From Mytilus californianus (taxonomy: Eukaryota > Mollusca > Bivalvia > Mytilida > Mytilidae): a stretch of DNA of 64,000 bases. The stretch covers positions 66,494,058 through 66,558,057 of the forward strand of contig NW_026262668.1 of assembly GCF_021869535.1 (NCBI RefSeq), given 5' to 3'. The notes under the pieces were generated by a model. That model was not told where the DNA came from and ran no database searches. It saw nothing but the letters and a program-made list of their open reading frames with translations. Numbering within the stretch: the first letter of the stretch is position 1; every line of letters starts with the position of its first letter. The position numbers and the translations under genes were made by a program. Positions 61,501 to 64,000 of this stretch are shown piece after piece.

Positions 61501-61806
61501 CTATGTATGAACTCATAGTTTGTATGTTTTTATTCAAGTAATTTATCTTTTACAGCTGACAGAGGTGGACTTCAAAACAGAGATCTCATTGAAGAGATTC
61601 AAAAAATGTACGTTGACGCATTAAATGAATATGAAACTAAAAAACGATGTCGTGGTGGAAGTGCCTTAGCAAAGTATCTTCTTTTGTTGATGGACCTGCG
61701 GAATATAAGTGTTGAGCACTCTAAAATGTTAACAGTTTTACCTATCCCAGAGTCTAACATGCCGAATGTAGTTAAAGATATATATATACAAGATGATGAT
61801 GTATAA
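9440..61806 (+). CDS. EcR: Ecdysone-receptor-type nuclear receptor, whole spliced gene
   Basis: Join 9440-9554, 26863-27141, 29298-29438, 33700-34001, 52306-52461, 53511-53736, 61556-61806: 1470 nt, 489 residues plus stop. Every junction is GT-AG and the phases agree (1,1,1,0,0,1). Order of domains: short acidic A/B region (1-109), C4 zinc-finger DNA-binding domain (110-179), hinge (about 180-250), ligand-binding domain (about 250-489). The DNA-binding domain has P-box residues E128-G129-C130-K131-G132, as in NR1H receptors. The LBD carries the nuclear-receptor signature F311-A312-K313 followed by D325-Q326, and an EcR-like beta-turn block around L355-A356-N357. By family, EcR is a nuclear transcription factor that acts as a heterodimer with RXR/USP; RXR is not in this window. 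The LBD aligns best with EcR rather than LXR or FXR by eye. Odd points are the substituted ligand contacts and the AF-2 described elsewhere. The start could instead be the in-frame ATG at 9458 (483 residues). Confidence 0.9.
12240..12497 (-). mobile_element. tRNA-derived SINE, copy 2 (inverse)
   Basis: On the minus strand the A box (TGGCCAAGTGGTCTTAG) and B box (GGTTGTGGGTTCGAATCC) are well kept. The tail is at the low-coordinate end (ATTGATTGATGATTGGTG). This is the best-preserved B box of the three copies. Confidence 0.88.
12589..12816. mobile_element. Family I MITE
   Basis: Ends TACTGTGGATTCATTATTAT and AATGAATCCACAATAG, inverted. The interior matches the other family I copies. Confidence 0.85.
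14046..14143. mobile_element. 98-bp element with GAGGGTCTGGA terminal inverted repeats
   Basis: Ends ATGAGGGTCTGGA and TCCAGACCCTCAT are perfect 13-bp inverted repeats around a T-rich core. A relative lies at 26605-26760 (TGAGGGTCTGG...CAGACCCTC), and a looser T-rich one at 10086-10375. Confidence 0.75.
14190..14735 (+). repeat. Family C element, three internal units
   Basis: Units of about 165 bp with TTTAGTTTGCCTCAACCAAA and GAGTTATGCCCCTTTATAAA. The 3' end has GGGGGCATCATCTGTGTCC and CATGGACACATTCCCC. The 5' hairpin found in other copies is missing. Confidence 0.88.
14736..14870 (+). repeat. Family D element start (hairpin TATGGCCCCA)
   Basis: A 32-nt near-perfect palindrome (14736-14767), TATGGCCCCACAAC facing GTTGTTGGGGCCATA, is followed by TTTTACCCTTGTCTGTC and repeated ATTCCGTC. 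It abuts the family C end. The 3' limit is not seen. Confidence 0.7.
16338..16387 (+). repeat. Two tandem copies of a 28-30-bp unit
   Basis: CATCCTGCACATGGACAC followed by TTTTTT occurs twice in a row. Confidence 0.85.
16648..16906 (+). mobile_element. tRNA-derived SINE, copy 3
   Basis: A box TGGCCGAGTGGTCTAAG and B box GGTTGTAAGTTCGAAATCC. The body has GGCACTCCGGCTTCCTCCAC and the tail AACACCAATCAATCAAT. The promoter boxes are close to those of a Leu/Ser-type tRNA. Confidence 0.9.
17470..18690 (+). repeat. Family C element split by a LINE 3' end
   Basis: About five units of the 165-bp type, ending CATGGACACATTCCCC. A foreign segment (about 17705-18066) interrupts the second unit. Confidence 0.88.
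17705..18066 (+). mobile_element. 5'-truncated LINE insertion (ORF2 C-terminus and 3' tail)
   Basis: Reads [19 protein letters not shown] then [11 protein letters not shown] to a stop at 17843, the usual C-terminal pattern of non-LTR retrotransposon ORF2 proteins (LWN.LP...SF K..L..HL). A 3' UTR follows, ending in AATAAAGTATTGTTGTTG repeats. Inserted inside family C: the host reads ATGTTATGA on the left and CAATGCTTATTAC on the right, with about 10 bp of host missing. Confidence 0.8.
18860..19085 (+). repeat. 110-bp tandem duplication
   Basis: Two adjacent copies share TTGAGAAAAGTT, TATACCAAGGTGT and ACTCATCAAAAGACAGTC. No coding content. Confidence 0.85.
19229..19490 (+). repeat. Family H repeat
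   Basis: Contains GGAGCACCTGAGATCACCCC and later TTTGCCATGGCTTTGTCAGT and TTTGGTATCTTTCACCTC. An inverse copy begins at 57935. Open frames here are not conserved between copies and I do not call them genes. Confidence 0.8.
19498..19870 (-). mobile_element. 5'-truncated LINE 3' end (inverse)
   Basis: Minus strand reads [18 protein letters not shown] and then [16 protein letters not shown] to a stop at 19686-19684, again the C-terminal pattern of LINE ORF2. The element's 3' end is an ATTT repeat (19501-19532 on the + strand as AAAT). A different copy from that at 17705. Confidence 0.8.
21480..21825 (-). repeat. Family J repeat
   Basis: Includes GGTTGTTGTCTCTTTGACA and TATTCCCCATTTTCATT at one end and CCGCCGCACTTTTGCGCCTG at the other. 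An opposite-strand scrap is at 7090-7140. Non-coding. Confidence 0.6.
21940..22149. mobile_element. Family I MITE
   Basis: Ends TACTGTGGATTCGTTTAATT and AATGAAACCACAGT. More decayed than the next copy, 160 bp downstream. Confidence 0.8.
22307..22524. mobile_element. Family I MITE with perfect 17-bp terminal inverted repeats
   Basis: TATACTGTGGATTCATT at the left faces AATGAATCCACAGTATA at the right, a perfect inverted match in 218 bp. The flanking TA could be a target duplication, as in mariner-type elements. No coding capacity. Confidence 0.92.
22810..22974. repeat. 165-bp palindrome
   Basis: Left arm 22810-22881 and right arm 22900-22974 pair over about 70 bp. Key parts are GATAACTGTATTGTATTTGA against TCAAATACAATACAGTTATC, and AGTTTTACTGTCGCAAAT against ATTTGCGACTGTAAAACT. 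The loop contains GCGTAGCGG. Confidence 0.92.
23474..23619. repeat. Second, decayed palindrome of the same design
   Basis: AATAACAGTACTGCAGCTGA at the left pairs imperfectly with CTACAGCACTGTTATT at the right, and the inner parts CATCAATTGGGATTTGA and TCAAATCACCAATTGATG also pair. Layout and central TTTGCGAC match the palindrome 500 bp upstream. Confidence 0.85.
23765..24330 (-). repeat. Family A element (inverse)
   Basis: Ends at the high-coordinate side with GGCAATCATACCACATCTTC, the inverse of the family A opening. Includes TCAGTAACTGCGAGTACTCT and CACCACTGTCCCAGG. Confidence 0.88.
24572..24744. mobile_element. Family K MITE with 20-bp terminal inverted repeats
   Basis: TACTGTAAATTCAGAAATTA faces TAATTTCTGAATTTACAGTA, a perfect 20-bp inverted repeat in 173 bp. 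The core has TTGCGAT and TCGCAATAAT motifs. A relative is at 53752-53963. Confidence 0.92.
25094..26225 (+). repeat. Family F element (hairpin TATACGACTACAAAA)
   Basis: Starts with an imperfect hairpin (25097-25128) facing TTTTGCGGTCCTATA, then CATCGTCGTCGTCCG, then units with GACAATAACTT and GGGTTATGG. The 3' end is CTGCGGTCGTATCC. The interior carries G runs at 25831-25960. Confidence 0.8.
26605..26760. mobile_element. Element with GAGGGTCTGG inverted ends
   Basis: TATGAGGGTCTGG at the left and ACAGACCCTC at the right enclose an A-rich core. Relative of 14046-14143 in the opposite orientation. Confidence 0.6.
26863..27141 (+). CDS. EcR: EcR exon 2: rest of A/B region and zinc finger 1
   Basis: The acceptor is ctttttgtttag (ends 26862) and the donor is g|gtatgt (27142). 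The exon has 2 + 276 + 1 nt and encodes residues 39 (split) to 132 (split). The first 70 residues are a low-conservation A/B segment containing [16 protein letters not shown] and a basic KKKLKG stretch. Zinc finger 1 follows, with C110, C113, C127 and C130 in [20 protein letters not shown]. The segment CEGCKG carries the P-box that contacts AGGTCA half-sites. Ending the exon just after finger 1 is a widespread intron position in nuclear receptor genes. In-frame ATGs in this exon (MGPL, then IMDNN) could start a short isoform if exon 1 is non-coding. The open frame extends upstream of the acceptor, but only as intron. Confidence 0.95.
27273..27400 (+). pseudogene. Decayed LINE reverse-transcriptase fragment
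   Basis: Reads [19 protein letters not shown], the conserved reverse-transcriptase motif of LINEs. A +1 shift later gives [12 protein letters not shown], which includes the catalytic YADD motif. A frameshift and stop (TGA about 27370) show that it is dead. Only about 40 codons remain. Confidence 0.85.
28184..28300. repeat. Imperfect 117-bp palindrome
   Basis: TTATCGATGGTTTTTCAAA pairs with TTTGAAAGACCATTGATAA, and GTGTTTCTCAG with CTGAGAAACATG. The centre has AGGGCGACAGCCCT. Confidence 0.85.
28495..29170 (+). repeat. Family A element
   Basis: Opens AAGGAGATGTGGTATGATTG. Includes AACCACTGAACTACAAGCTC and AACTCACAGTTACTGACAGC. Runs to about 130 bp before exon 3. Confidence 0.88.
29298..29438 (+). 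CDS. EcR: EcR exon 3: zinc finger 2 and start of C-terminal extension
   Basis: The acceptor is ctactttacag and the donor is t|gtatgt. The exon encodes residues 133-178 plus one base of codon 179. It begins [14 protein letters not shown], the recognition-helix end and inter-finger linker typical of NR1H receptors. Zinc ligands of finger 2 are C146, C152, C162 and C165 with the classical spacing of 5, 9 and 2. The D-box between C146 and C152 is KYGGN. The motif [13 protein letters not shown] matches the nuclear-receptor consensus, with Ala in place of the usual Glu (CQEC). The following REVGMKQEC is the start of the extension, which in insect EcR reads GMRPEC. All residues needed for zinc binding and half-site recognition are present, so the DNA-binding domain looks functional. 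Confidence 0.96.
29965..30282 (+). repeat. Left arm of a long inverted pair in intron 3
   Basis: Contains GATAACTGCAGTTACTGCGA, CCCAATATGGCGGAGG, AGAATTACTCAGCCGCCAGG and repeated AGATAATCGTAACT. Its inverse is at 33088-33420. Confidence 0.88.
30480..30865. repeat. Two family A ends, head to head
   Basis: 30480-30612 ends CACTCATACCACATCTTCTT (inverse) and 30655-30865 opens AAAGATGTGGTATGATTTCC (direct), 45 bp apart. Confidence 0.85.
30912..31800 (+). mobile_element. Family E element with 13-bp terminal inverted repeats
   Basis: TAGTCCCCTACCG at the left and CGGTAGGGGACTA at the right are perfect inverted repeats 889 bp apart. The left end also folds on itself (GTCCCCTACCGACG with CGAAGGGGAC), then GTCCGTCCGTCC, then units with TTGAAGATATTGATT. 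Repeat similarity may run on to about 31825. Non-coding. Confidence 0.88.
31855..32312 (+). mobile_element. SINE-like repeat with CCACTGGAC...CAATCAA tail
   Basis: The body has GCCACGCTCTCTGCACGTTA and AGAACCCTTACAAC. The tail CTGAACATGCCTGAAATATT then CCACTGGACTTTAAGCAACC ends in CAATCAAAC. The same tail is at 55125-55195 and, inverted, at 51800. A tRNA head is not clear here. Confidence 0.65.
33088..33420 (-). repeat. Right arm of the long inverted pair in intron 3
   Basis: Inverse of 29965-30282: GACCAATTTCTGCCTC, CCATATTGGGATCATGATAA and CTGGCGGCTGAGTAATTCTT all have partners there. Ends about 280 bp before exon 4. The minus-strand open frame across it is a repeat by-product. Confidence 0.88.
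33700..34001 (+). CDS. EcR: EcR exon 4: C-terminal extension, hinge and LBD helix 1
   Basis: The acceptor is gtattcaag and the donor is ata|gtaagt, in phase 0. It encodes residues 179 (split) to 279. It begins [19 protein letters not shown], a basic extension like the one that follows the second finger in FXR/EcR and contributes to DNA contact and nuclear import. A Ser/Asn-rich hinge follows. From about residue 250 comes helix 1, [20 protein letters not shown], matching the EcR pattern of LINRL, QD, YE and P. E268 aligns with a helix-1 Glu that contacts ecdysteroid in insect EcR. The open frame continues past the donor to a stop at 34055, but the good GTAAGT and the phase-0 fit with exon 5 favour splicing. 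Confidence 0.93.
34430..35165 (+). repeat. Family C element, complete, with 5' hairpin
   Basis: Hairpin 34430-34456 (ATGCCCCCGC...GAGGGGGCAT), then TTTTACCCTTGTCCGTC, about four 165-bp units with GTTTGCCTCAACCAAA and TCTAGAGTTATG, and the end GGGGGCATCATCTGTGTCC. The best copy for defining the family. Confidence 0.9.
35195..36165 (+). repeat. Family A element, nearly full length
   Basis: Opens AGAAGATGTGGTATGAGTGCC. About 970 bp, the longest uninterrupted copy here, and a useful reference for the broken copy at 57180-60395. No protein. Confidence 0.88.
36782..36995 (+). repeat. Family A element, 5' part
   Basis: Opens AAGGAGATGTGGTATAATTGCC and stops after CCTAATTTATAACAAATCAA. Confidence 0.88.
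37881..38011. repeat. 131-bp palindrome abutting family G
   Basis: AATGGGTGTTTTCATAT pairs with ATATGAAAAAACACCCATT, and CGTATTGGGTC with GACCCAATATG. Arms are about 55 bp with few mismatches. The next base pairs open the family G hairpin. Confidence 0.92.
38016..39834 (+). repeat. Family G element with GGC tract and tandem units
   Basis: Hairpin TGTCGAGCCTGCGAC facing GTCGCAGAAAGCTTGACA (38016-38052), a GGC repeat (38067-38108), then internal units containing TGACCTTGACCTCATTTTCA. The 3' end is GGCGAGACA (39826-39834), inverse of the 5' TGTCGAGCC. Units starting GGTATGTGCGTACCTTGCAA lie at 38323, 38765 and 39205, and the last two are nearly identical 440-bp copies. Confidence 0.88.
39905..40095 (-). 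repeat. Family A piece (inverse)
   Basis: Contains AGTAGTTGTCGTTGGTTG and CCCTTTTACAGCTGACAATG, matching the middle of other inverse family A copies. Confidence 0.7.
40817..41101. repeat. 285-bp palindrome
   Basis: GGAATTACTTGAATCAGGAA pairs with TTCCTGATTCAAATAATTCC (with mismatches), TTTTGAATTCTGGAAAATTG with CAATTTTCCAGAATTCAAAA, and the centre GGGTTAGCCATGCATGCAT with ATGCATACATGGTTAACCC. It folds end to end. Confidence 0.9.
42230..42620 (+). repeat. Repeat related to families B and C
   Basis: Opens with GTCTGTCTGTCAGTCCCTCT repeats, then two units with CCTCTGAAACCACACAGC (or a variant) and GGAGTTATGAGTC. Has the same style of interior as family B but no terminal hairpin is evident. Confidence 0.6.
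42754..43988 (+). repeat. Family B element, complete
   Basis: Hairpin 42754-42784, GTCCGTCGTCTGTCGTCC tract, two to three internal units and the 3' end AAGGTGAGCGACACAGGCTC plus TTTAGAGCCTCTAG. The 3' AGGTGAGC is the inverse of the 5' AGCTCACCT. Confidence 0.9.
44922..45485 (+). repeat. Family A element
   Basis: Opens AAGAAGATGTGGTATGAGTG. Includes CCAACGGTCTTATCTATAT and AAAAACGAGAAACACTTATG. Confidence 0.88.
48030..48155 (+). repeat. Tandem duplication of about 68 bp
   Basis: Two copies share CATTACATTCAATGTTTCCC (or a variant) and ATGGAAATCTT. Confidence 0.8.
48280..48475 (+). repeat. Family A element, 5' part
   Basis: Opens ATAAGGAGATGTTGTATGGA. A short diverged copy. Confidence 0.8.
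49391..50703. mobile_element. 1.3-kb CAG/CTG-ended DNA element with 5-bp target duplication
   Basis: Ends CAGGGGCGGATCCAG and TAAATCCGCCACTG are partly inverted. TGATA flanks both sides (49386-49390, 50704-50708). GGGGGGGCAC lies near the left end and GGGGGGGCACGTGCCCCC near the right. The interior is T-rich with three tandem copies of CATTCATACCCTCATTC (49700-49785) and no transposase seen, so it is non-autonomous. The termini resemble hAT elements. Confidence 0.78.
51685..51730 (+). repeat. Isolated 3' end of a family B-like element
   Basis: GGTGAGTGATTCAGGTTCCT then GTGAACCTCTA, a diverged version of the family B terminus, without the rest. Confidence 0.5.
51800..52146 (-). mobile_element. 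SINE-like repeat (inverse) with tRNA-like head
   Basis: On the minus strand GCCTCAGTGGTTTCATGGT resembles an A box and GGTTGTGGGTTTGAACC a B box. The tail, GCCACTGGACGTTAAACAGT and then CATCCATCAATC, is the same type as that at 32246 and 55125. Ends about 160 bp before exon 5. Confidence 0.75.
52306..52461 (+). CDS. EcR: EcR exon 5: LBD helices 3-4/5
   Basis: The acceptor is gtttatttacag and the donor is aag|gtaggt. It has 52 codons and is in phase 0 at both ends, encoding residues 280-331. The stretch [19 protein letters not shown] is helix 3 and is almost the EcR consensus (ILTVQLIVEFAK.LPGF). F311-A312-K313, D325-Q326 and L329-L330-K331 form the nuclear-receptor LBD signature, which builds the coactivator groove. 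T301 aligns with a hormone-contacting Thr of insect EcR, but the second contact Thr is Ile (I304). The reading frame runs on into the intron, but the strong donor ends the exon exactly where exon 6 continues as LLK-CASSEV. Confidence 0.95.
52595..52765 (+). repeat. Family A element, 5' part
   Basis: Opens GAGAAGATGTGCACTGGTAT, then TACCAATGAGACAACTAAG. Inserted in the short intron 5, about 130 bp after exon 5. Confidence 0.85.
53179..53331. repeat. 153-bp palindrome in intron 5
   Basis: TAAGGAATGGCTGTAATATT pairs with AATATTACAGTCATTCCTTA, then TTTTCTGTCTATT with AATAGACAGAAAA, and GGTTCACACTGAATAACC loosely with GGTTATTTAAAAGTGTGCACC. Confidence 0.92.
53511..53736 (+). CDS. EcR: EcR exon 6: LBD helix 5 to helix 9
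   Basis: The acceptor is tttcctgcag and the donor is t|gtaagc. It encodes residues 332-406 plus one base. It begins [16 protein letters not shown] (helix 5), with R341 at the position of the Arg that binds the steroid in insect Ec[15 protein letters not shown] is the beta-turn region: A356 is kept, while the two Tyr of insect EcR are L361 and M366. [17 protein letters not shown] is helices 7-8, highly conserved in EcR (RVDNAEYALLTAIVIFS). The junction with exon 7 makes FSSDR, one residue longer than the insect FSDR and equal in length to FSADR in LXR. A MITE begins about 15 nt beyond the donor. Confidence 0.95.
53752..53963. mobile_element. Family K MITE beside the exon 6 donor
   Basis: AATGTAAATTCATAAATTAT at the left faces ATAATTTCTGAATTTACAAT at the right, with TTGCG motifs inside as in 24572-24744. 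The left end is 15 nt beyond the end of exon 6. Confidence 0.75.
53975..54335 (+). repeat. Three tandem units of about 130-150 bp carrying a MITE end
   Basis: Each unit has AACTTTTAGAAATTTCA (or a variant), GACTCACTTTA and GCGAGTGGGCTAAA. The first two end with the family K terminus TTCTGAATTTACAGTATA or a variant, so the K end was amplified with its flank. Confidence 0.85.
55125..55430 (+). mobile_element. SINE tail followed by a family I MITE-like piece
   Basis: 55125-55195 is the tail CCACTGGATGTTAAGCAACC then AACAATCAATCAATCAA. 55195-55430 begins CAGTGGGGTTCCTTTATTTT and CATGGGTACCAAT, a diverged family I copy with a G run at 55254-55268. Confidence 0.65.
57188..57249. repeat. Perfect hairpin, 26-bp arms and 10-nt loop
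   Basis: CATCCCAGGGATTTAGTATT and then TTAAAG (57188-57213) faces its exact inverse (57224-57249). The arm sequence is family A sequence (compare 36055-36080), so one arm is an inverted copy of the neighbouring repeat. Confidence 0.95.
57394..57893 (+). repeat. Family C element, 3' truncated
   Basis: Hairpin 57395-57421 (ATGCCCCCGCC...GAGGGGGCAT), TACGTCCGTACATCCGTCCG, about three units, then an abrupt end without the GGGGGCATC terminus. Confidence 0.88.
57935..58400 (-). repeat. Family H repeat (inverse)
   Basis: Contains GAAAGATACCAGAGGGACAG, ACTGACAACGCCATGGCC and GGGGGTGATCTCAGGTGCTC, inverse of 19229-19490, and extends about 240 bp further. Confidence 0.8.
58821..60187 (+). repeat. Family B element, complete, inserted in family A
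   Basis: Hairpin 58821-58851, GTCCGTCGTCC tract, about 2.4 tandem units of about 505 bp (repeat starts near 58891, 59393 and 59902), 3' end CGACACAGGCTCTTTAGAGC and CTCTAG. The flanks TCTCGTTTTT and TTTATATAGATT rejoin into family A sequence with a short T duplication. Confidence 0.9.
61260..61350. mobile_element. Half of a family I MITE
   Basis: TCGTTGAACATTTGAATTCG, TGAAAATTGGTATCCCATGG and AATAATGAATCTACAG match the right half of 22307-22524. Ends about 200 bp before exon 7. Confidence 0.75.
61556..61806 (+). CDS. EcR: EcR exon 7: LBD helices 9-12 and stop
   Basis: Two bases complete Ser407, then 82 codons to TAA at 61804-61806. [20 protein letters not shown] and [14 protein letters not shown] are helices 9-10, and [20 protein letters not shown] is helices 10-11, matching EcR (FAKLLSVLTELRTL). 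H461 sits where insect EcR has a hormone-contacting Asn. The last segment, [15 protein letters not shown], aligns with the insect LPPFLAEIWDV. The AF-2 core is V478-V479-K480-D481-I482-Y483, with Asp in place of the usual Glu and Tyr in place of Trp. The protein ends a few acidic residues later with no F domain. Confidence 0.95.
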
Positions 61807-61846
61807 TGTTCAATTTTTGTTATTACATGTGGCAGCTGTGGAGACT

Positions 61847-62310
61847 TGAGACTTGATTACAGATTATCTAGTTAATAACATGTAGTTGATTACAGATTAT
61901 CTAGTTAATTTCTCATGTAGCTGATTACAGATTATCTAGTTAATTACATGTAGTTGATTACAGATTATCTAGTTAATAACATGTAGTCGATTACAGATTA
62001 TCTACTTAATAACATGTAGTCCATTATAGATTATCTAGTTAATTACCTGTAGTCGATTACAGATTATCTAGTTAAATATTTGTAGTTGATTACTGATTAT
62101 CTAGCAAATTACATGTAGTCAATAACAGATTATCTAGTTAACTACTTGTAATTGATTACTGATTATTTAGTTAATTACATGAAGTCGACTACTAATTATC
62201 TAGTTATTACTGACTATCTAGTGAATTACATGTAGTCGATTACTAATTGTCTAGTTATTTACATGTAGTCGATTACAGATTATTTAGTTAATTACATGTA
62301 GTCGAACCAT
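61847..62310 (+). repeat. Minisatellite of about 33-bp units in the EcR 3' UTR
   Basis: Some 13-14 degenerate copies of a unit containing GATTACAGATTATCTAG and then TTAATTACATGTAGT begin about 40 nt after the stop codon. Units differ by substitutions and by short and long variants. The whole block looks confined to the 3' UTR. Confidence 0.9.
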
Positions 62311-62447
62311 TAACTTTTTTTTTATTATCCTTGTAATTTTCAGTTGTTTGGAACAATATTTCCAATTAATCTTTCGTTTGCTGAGAAATTTGAATACAAC
62401 ACAAAAAGTCTATGCAATAAGCAAATTTTCCCTTTTATAATTAGTAT

Positions 62448-62987
62448 TCTTAAGCATGAATTTTTAACTAGTATGCTGTAATCATGACCAGTCTCTCAGT
62501 AACCTTGTTTGTTATTTGCTCAGAGTATGATCTTGTATGCATGTTGATGTCCAAAGGGAGGTAAATCTAGTAAATAAATTGAAACTATTTATGCTGTATT
62601 TGTGCTGAGTCTAACTCAGAATATTTACTCCTATTATGTTTAACTTAGTGCTAATTTTAGACATATTCCATATGGATATGGTCTACAAAGTTTTATCTAC
62701 ATCAGACATTATTATTCAGGGATTTTATCAGCATACAAAGTAAATTATGATTGAATGTTTTTAGTAGGATTCATATTGTATTATCATCTGTATTTATTAT
62801 TTCATCTTATGTATTGTATTGCCATATTTTTATTGTTTTCTTTAATTTCAACCTTTTTTCCAGTTCTTTAAACATTTAAGTAAATATTTAACTCAAAAGA
62901 ATTATTATTCTTGAGCTTAAATTTTTAACTAGTATCTGGTAATCATGGCCAGTCTCTCAGTAACCTTTTTTGTTATTTGCTCAGACT
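62448..62987 (+). repeat. 80-bp direct duplication, 460 bp apart
   Basis: Copies at 62448-62527 and 62908-62987 share TTTTTAACTAGTAT, then CCAGTCTCTCAGTAACC and TGTTATTTGCTCAGA, with few differences. Both are in the presumed 3' UTR or just downstream. Confidence 0.8.
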
Positions 62988-64000
62988 CAAAAGTTTAAAG
63001 GTGTTTTTTTCACCGAAATATAGTAGCAGATATGTGTTACTTCTTGATTTATTATCTTCTTTTGAAGAAAAAATGAATTCAATAGAATAGTTATGGATAT
63101 ACGATAGAATTCCAATTTGATAACAGAAAAACATCAAATTTATTATGAAAAAAAAAAATTTGATATCCTACGCAATGGACTTTTGTTGTAATGTAAGGAA
63201 GAAAGGATGTAGGTTATAACGAATCGTCAATCAGTTGTCTGGAAAGTTTTACAATCTATCTGTTTCAAACACATTTGAAATTAAAGAAGGGTTTGTAATA
63301 TATTCTTTATAAATCTGAAACAAATGTAACATCTGACAGTGATTAGTTGCTTCTTTACGGTTTGTTAAATATATTTTGGAAAGATTGGAAAAATGTTGCT
63401 ATGATATTATTTATGAAGAAGCAAAAATCGTTTTTCTATTTGGTTCAAAACTGAAAAAAATATAGTTCCCAGAAAAAGTGTTCGTCCTTACTTGAGTTAA
63501 TAAAGTGATTGCAGTACATACATTTCATACACAAAGCCCCAGTTTATTTCCCTATTTGAAAAAAAGGAAAAGATGCATTTATCAAAATAGTATATATTTC
63601 CACACATGCAGTAGTATGGCAGAGTTGTGTAGTAATTGAGTAGTGTATATTTTTTTACAAAGGAAATACTTGATGTTTCAGTGGGTAAACAGTGTTATGC
63701 AAAAATTAGTGTTAAGACCAATGAATACAGCTTGGGAGGTATGCATATGACCTTTATCAAAAGCAATAATTTCTGGATATTTTTTCAGTCCTCTGAGCAT
63801 AAACTATTATTGCAAATATGTTCAAAAAAATTGAAAATGCAAGTTGATATAGTTACAGTGTGTATACGGTTAAGTTTTATGCAATGTTTATTAAAAATTT
63901 CTCTGCATCTGTTATTATTCCAAATGTGTTAAGACTGAAGAAAAATAGATACCTGATCTACAAAATTACCCAAGAATAAATGCAATGAAGGAAATAAATG

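Larger units (their letters stand above)
53737..61555 (+). other. EcR: Intron 6 (7.8 kb) of EcR
   Basis: Contains a K-type MITE against the donor (53752-53963), a three-unit tandem repeat (53975-54335), SINE tail and MITE pieces (55125-55430), a nested repeat complex (57180-60395) and half of a family I MITE (61260-61350). The stretches 54336-55120, 55431-57180 and 60396-61259 are AT-rich with no recognised feature. The acceptor is atcttttacag. Confidence 0.85.
61807..63998 (+). other. EcR: EcR 3' UTR and downstream sequence
   Basis: No coding sequence is recognised. It begins with a minisatellite (61847-62310). AATAAA signals occur at 62573-62578, 63499-63504, 63975-63980 and 63993-63998; which one is used cannot be told here. 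Two copies of an 80-bp segment lie at about 62448-62527 and 62908-62987. The remainder is AT-rich. Confidence 0.5.

Noticed and set aside
61847..62310. CRISPR-like array (regular repeats)
   Set aside because: Units are contiguous and degenerate with no unique spacers, and the genome is eukaryotic. It is a minisatellite.
63636..63932. 98-residue open frame near the end of the window
   Set aside because: It lies beyond the EcR stop in AT-rich sequence, with no homology or splice support.

Overview
The window is eukaryotic nuclear DNA: AT-rich, intron-rich and crowded with interspersed repeats. It carries one recognisable protein-coding gene, an ecdysone-receptor-type nuclear receptor (NR1H group, EcR), on the + strand and spanning most of the window. 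The repeat families (tRNA-derived SINEs, small MITEs, and several non-coding families that open with a hairpin followed by GTCCGTC-like tracts) together with the divergent EcR point to a bivalve mollusc, most likely a mussel close to Mytilus. That species guess rests on recall of mussel repeats and has not been searched.

Gene layout. The main model joins seven coding exons: 9440-9554, 26863-27141, 29298-29438, 33700-34001, 52306-52461, 53511-53736 and 61556-61806. All junctions are GT-AG and phase-consistent, and the product is 489 residues with a stop at 61804-61806. Exons 2 and 3 encode the two-zinc-finger DNA-binding domain, exon 4 the hinge and helix 1, and exons 5-7 the ligand-binding domain. 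A second possible first coding exon (coding part 6055-6112) ends in the same phase and would give a 470-residue isoform, like the alternative-promoter isoforms of insect EcR. The 9440 start is preceded by two tiny upstream ORFs linked stop-to-start by overlapping TAATG.

Non-coding layout. Positions 1-5940 hold only repeats and unexplained sequence. Introns 1 (17.3 kb), 4 (18.3 kb) and 6 (7.8 kb) are full of repeats. These include six non-coding families (called B to G here) that share one architecture: a hairpin at the 5' end, tandem internal units, and the hairpin-arm sequence again in inverse orientation near the 3' end. There is also an abundant family A (start motif GATGTGGTATGATTGCC), MITE families I and K with near-perfect terminal inverted repeats, two elements with CAG/CTG termini and 5-bp target duplications, SINEs, three 5'-truncated or decayed LINE pieces, and at least seven long palindromes. 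From 57180 to 60395 one family A copy appears broken by successive insertions of other families.

Downstream of the stop codon lies a minisatellite of about 33-bp units (61847-62310) and several AATAAA signals, so the 3' UTR probably ends in or just past the window.

The most notable biology is in the receptor. The fold and DNA-binding determinants are intact, but several residues at positions that contact ecdysteroid in insect EcR are changed and the AF-2 helix lacks the canonical Glu. The ligand and activation mechanism may therefore differ from those of arthropod EcR. I saw no CRISPR array, operon, rRNA or independent tRNA gene.
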